Source: Pseudomonadota bacterium (GTDB taxonomy: Bacteria; Pseudomonadota; Gammaproteobacteria; Xanthomonadales; Xanthomonadaceae). From it: DNA of 64,000 bases. Below, one piece after another: positions 63,185-64,000 of this stretch (positions are counted from its first letter, which is position 1; every line of letters starts with the position of its first letter). The notes below the pieces were generated by a model. That model did no database searches. It saw nothing but the letters and a program-made list of their open reading frames with translations, and was not told the DNA's origin. The DNA lies in contig JAFEEL010000002.1 of NCBI GenBank assembly GCA_018241125.1, positions 1-64,000 of the forward strand, written 5' to 3'. Position numbers and translations under genes: made by a program.

Positions 63185-64000
63185 CACGACCCCCCGCGTA
63201 GTGATCCTCGGCGCCCCTGGCGAAGCGCAACAGCAGTTGCGCAACGCACTCAATGAGTTGGGTGCGCAAACCCTGGCCGTCGGCGACTTCGACCAGCTCG
63301 ATCCGGACTCACTGCGGCAACAGAAGCCGGACGTGTGGCTGGTGAGTATCGACGAGGGCACCGATTCGGGGCGGATGGAACGCTGGCAGCCGTTGTTCGA
63401 CGATCCGGCTGCGACCGTGATCTTCGACGACGCTGACGTCACCGGCCGACTCAGTGGCTGGGATCTGGCGCGGTGGGCACGCCATCTGGCCGCCAAGGTT
63501 CTCGGACGCGACGACGTGCTGCTGCCGCCGGTGAATCCGGCAGCCGAGCGCCTGCCACAGTCGATCAGTGGCGACGCGGCGACCGCTTCCGGCGATGCGC
63601 CCCTCAACGCACTCAACGCCAGCTTCGAGGCAGGGCGCAACCGGCCCTCCGCCGAAGCGGTACCGAGCCTGGATGACGTGCTCAGCGGGCGAGCGGCCGC
63701 TGTCGGTGCGGCTCCGGCACCCCCTGCGGCACCCCCCCAATCTGGGTTTTCCCTCGTTGGCGAAGATGTGGACTTGAGCGCGCCGCGGGTGGTGAAGAAA
63801 GACGAGGGCGCTGCGGCGAAGTTCGACCTGAGCGGCTTGTCGCTCGAACCGCTGGAAGCCCCGGTCCCCGAGAAGAAGCCCGATGCGCCCGAGAACGCCC
63901 GGCCAAGCATGCCCGAGCGCGGCGTGATCGCCATCATCGCCGGCCTCGGCGGTCCCGATGCGGTGCGTCAGTTCCTCGGCAGCCTGCCGACCAAACTCGC
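63177..64000 (+). CDS. chpB: ChpB-like CheB methylesterase homologue, partial at window end
   Basis: ATG 63177 overlaps the chpA stop by 8 bases and opens a frame running to the window edge (274 codons). The N-terminal 110 residues look like a receiver-type or ligand domain ([20 protein letters not shown]), followed by an Ala/Pro-rich linker ([20 protein letters not shown]). At about residue 249 a CheB-type domain begins: [20 protein letters not shown]. In active CheB this strand reads GASTGGP with the catalytic Ser; here Gly is at the Ser place. It is the position of chpB in the Pil-Chp operon. Confidence 0.75.
   Translation, partial: MADTTPRVVILGAPGEAQQQLRNALNELGAQTLAVGDFDQLDPDSLRQQKPDVWLVSIDEGTDSGRMERWQPLFDDPAATVIFDDADVTGRLSGWDLARWARHLAAKVLGRDDVLLPPVNPAAERLPQSISGDAATASGDAPLNALNASFEAGRNRPSAEAVPSLDDVLSGRAAAVGAAPAPPAAPPQSGFSLVGEDVDLSAPRVVKKDEGAAAKFDLSGLSLEPLEAPVPEKKPDAPENARPSMPERGVIAIIAGLGGPDAVRQFLGSLPTKL

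Noticed and set aside
58691-63937. A 1748-codon minus-strand frame opposite chpA
   Set aside because: It arises from the repetitive, stop-poor chpA sequence; its repeats are the reverse image of the AEAER units.

Overview
The window is GC-rich, densely coded chromosomal DNA of a gammaproteobacterium, most likely a xanthomonad (order Xanthomonadales/Lysobacterales). This rests on three things: conserved gene orders (maf-rng-yhdP-tldD-yjgA-pmbA, folC-dedD-cvpA-purF, tonB/gshB/pilGHIJ-chpA-chpB), a Pil-Chp operon without pilK, and families of short intergenic repeats of a kind I associate with that group. No rRNA, tRNA, CRISPR array or prophage was recognised. The genus cannot be fixed from this sequence alone.

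Layout. 0-0.7 kb: an IS5-type element runs off the left edge and has truncated an RND-efflux adaptor gene. 0.8-5.3 kb (minus strand): a soluble GAF-GAF histidine kinase, a SIMPL/DUF541 periplasmic protein, a CysA-type sulfate ABC ATPase and an Rrf2 regulator. 5.4-15.6 kb: the envelope and nucleotide housekeeping cluster maf, rng, yhdP, tldD, yjgA (opposite strand) and pmbA. 15.7-19.4 kb: two DUF4870 membrane proteins and a DUF1800/DUF1501 pair, followed by a tandem duplication with a 14-bp minisatellite. 19.8-26.5 kb (minus): ispA, xseB, a DUF559-TilS fusion, kbl, tdh and an autotransporter-type protein. 26.8-31.6 kb: folC, a two-SPOR DedD-like protein, cvpA and purF. 31.7-38.2 kb: a DUF455 ferritin-like protein, lpxH, a lipoprotein cyclophilin, gltX, zur, a MerC-like protein behind a possible Zur box, a THX-like ribosomal protein and hutI. 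38.3-48.8 kb: hutF, a small secreted protein, modAB (no modC), a Tsx-like porin, a complete siaABCD signalling operon and hutU. 49-49.7 kb: a Phd/RelE toxin-antitoxin pair with a perfect palindromic operator. 49.7-64 kb: tonB-gshB, divergent from the type IV pilus chemosensory operon pilG-pilH-pilI-pilJ-chpA-chpB, which runs off the right edge.

How the parts work together. SiaA (phosphatase), SiaB (kinase), SiaC (partner switch, with Thr68 conserved) and SiaD (diguanylate cyclase) should set c-di-GMP output. SiaD here carries a duplicated coiled-coil motif around an inserted four-Cys module. The Pil-Chp operon should control twitching motility. Its ChpA is a very large CheA (2339 residues) with Hpt domains separated by Ala/Glu/Arg repeats; no methyltransferase gene lies in the sequenced part, and the visible start of the ChpB esterase domain has Gly where CheB has its catalytic Ser.

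The most unusual non-coding signal is a family of heptanucleotide tandem arrays of differing sequence but constant 7-bp period (14 bp in one case). They sit in intergenic gaps, three times as inverted pairs around a short core, and touch the ends of coding sequences.
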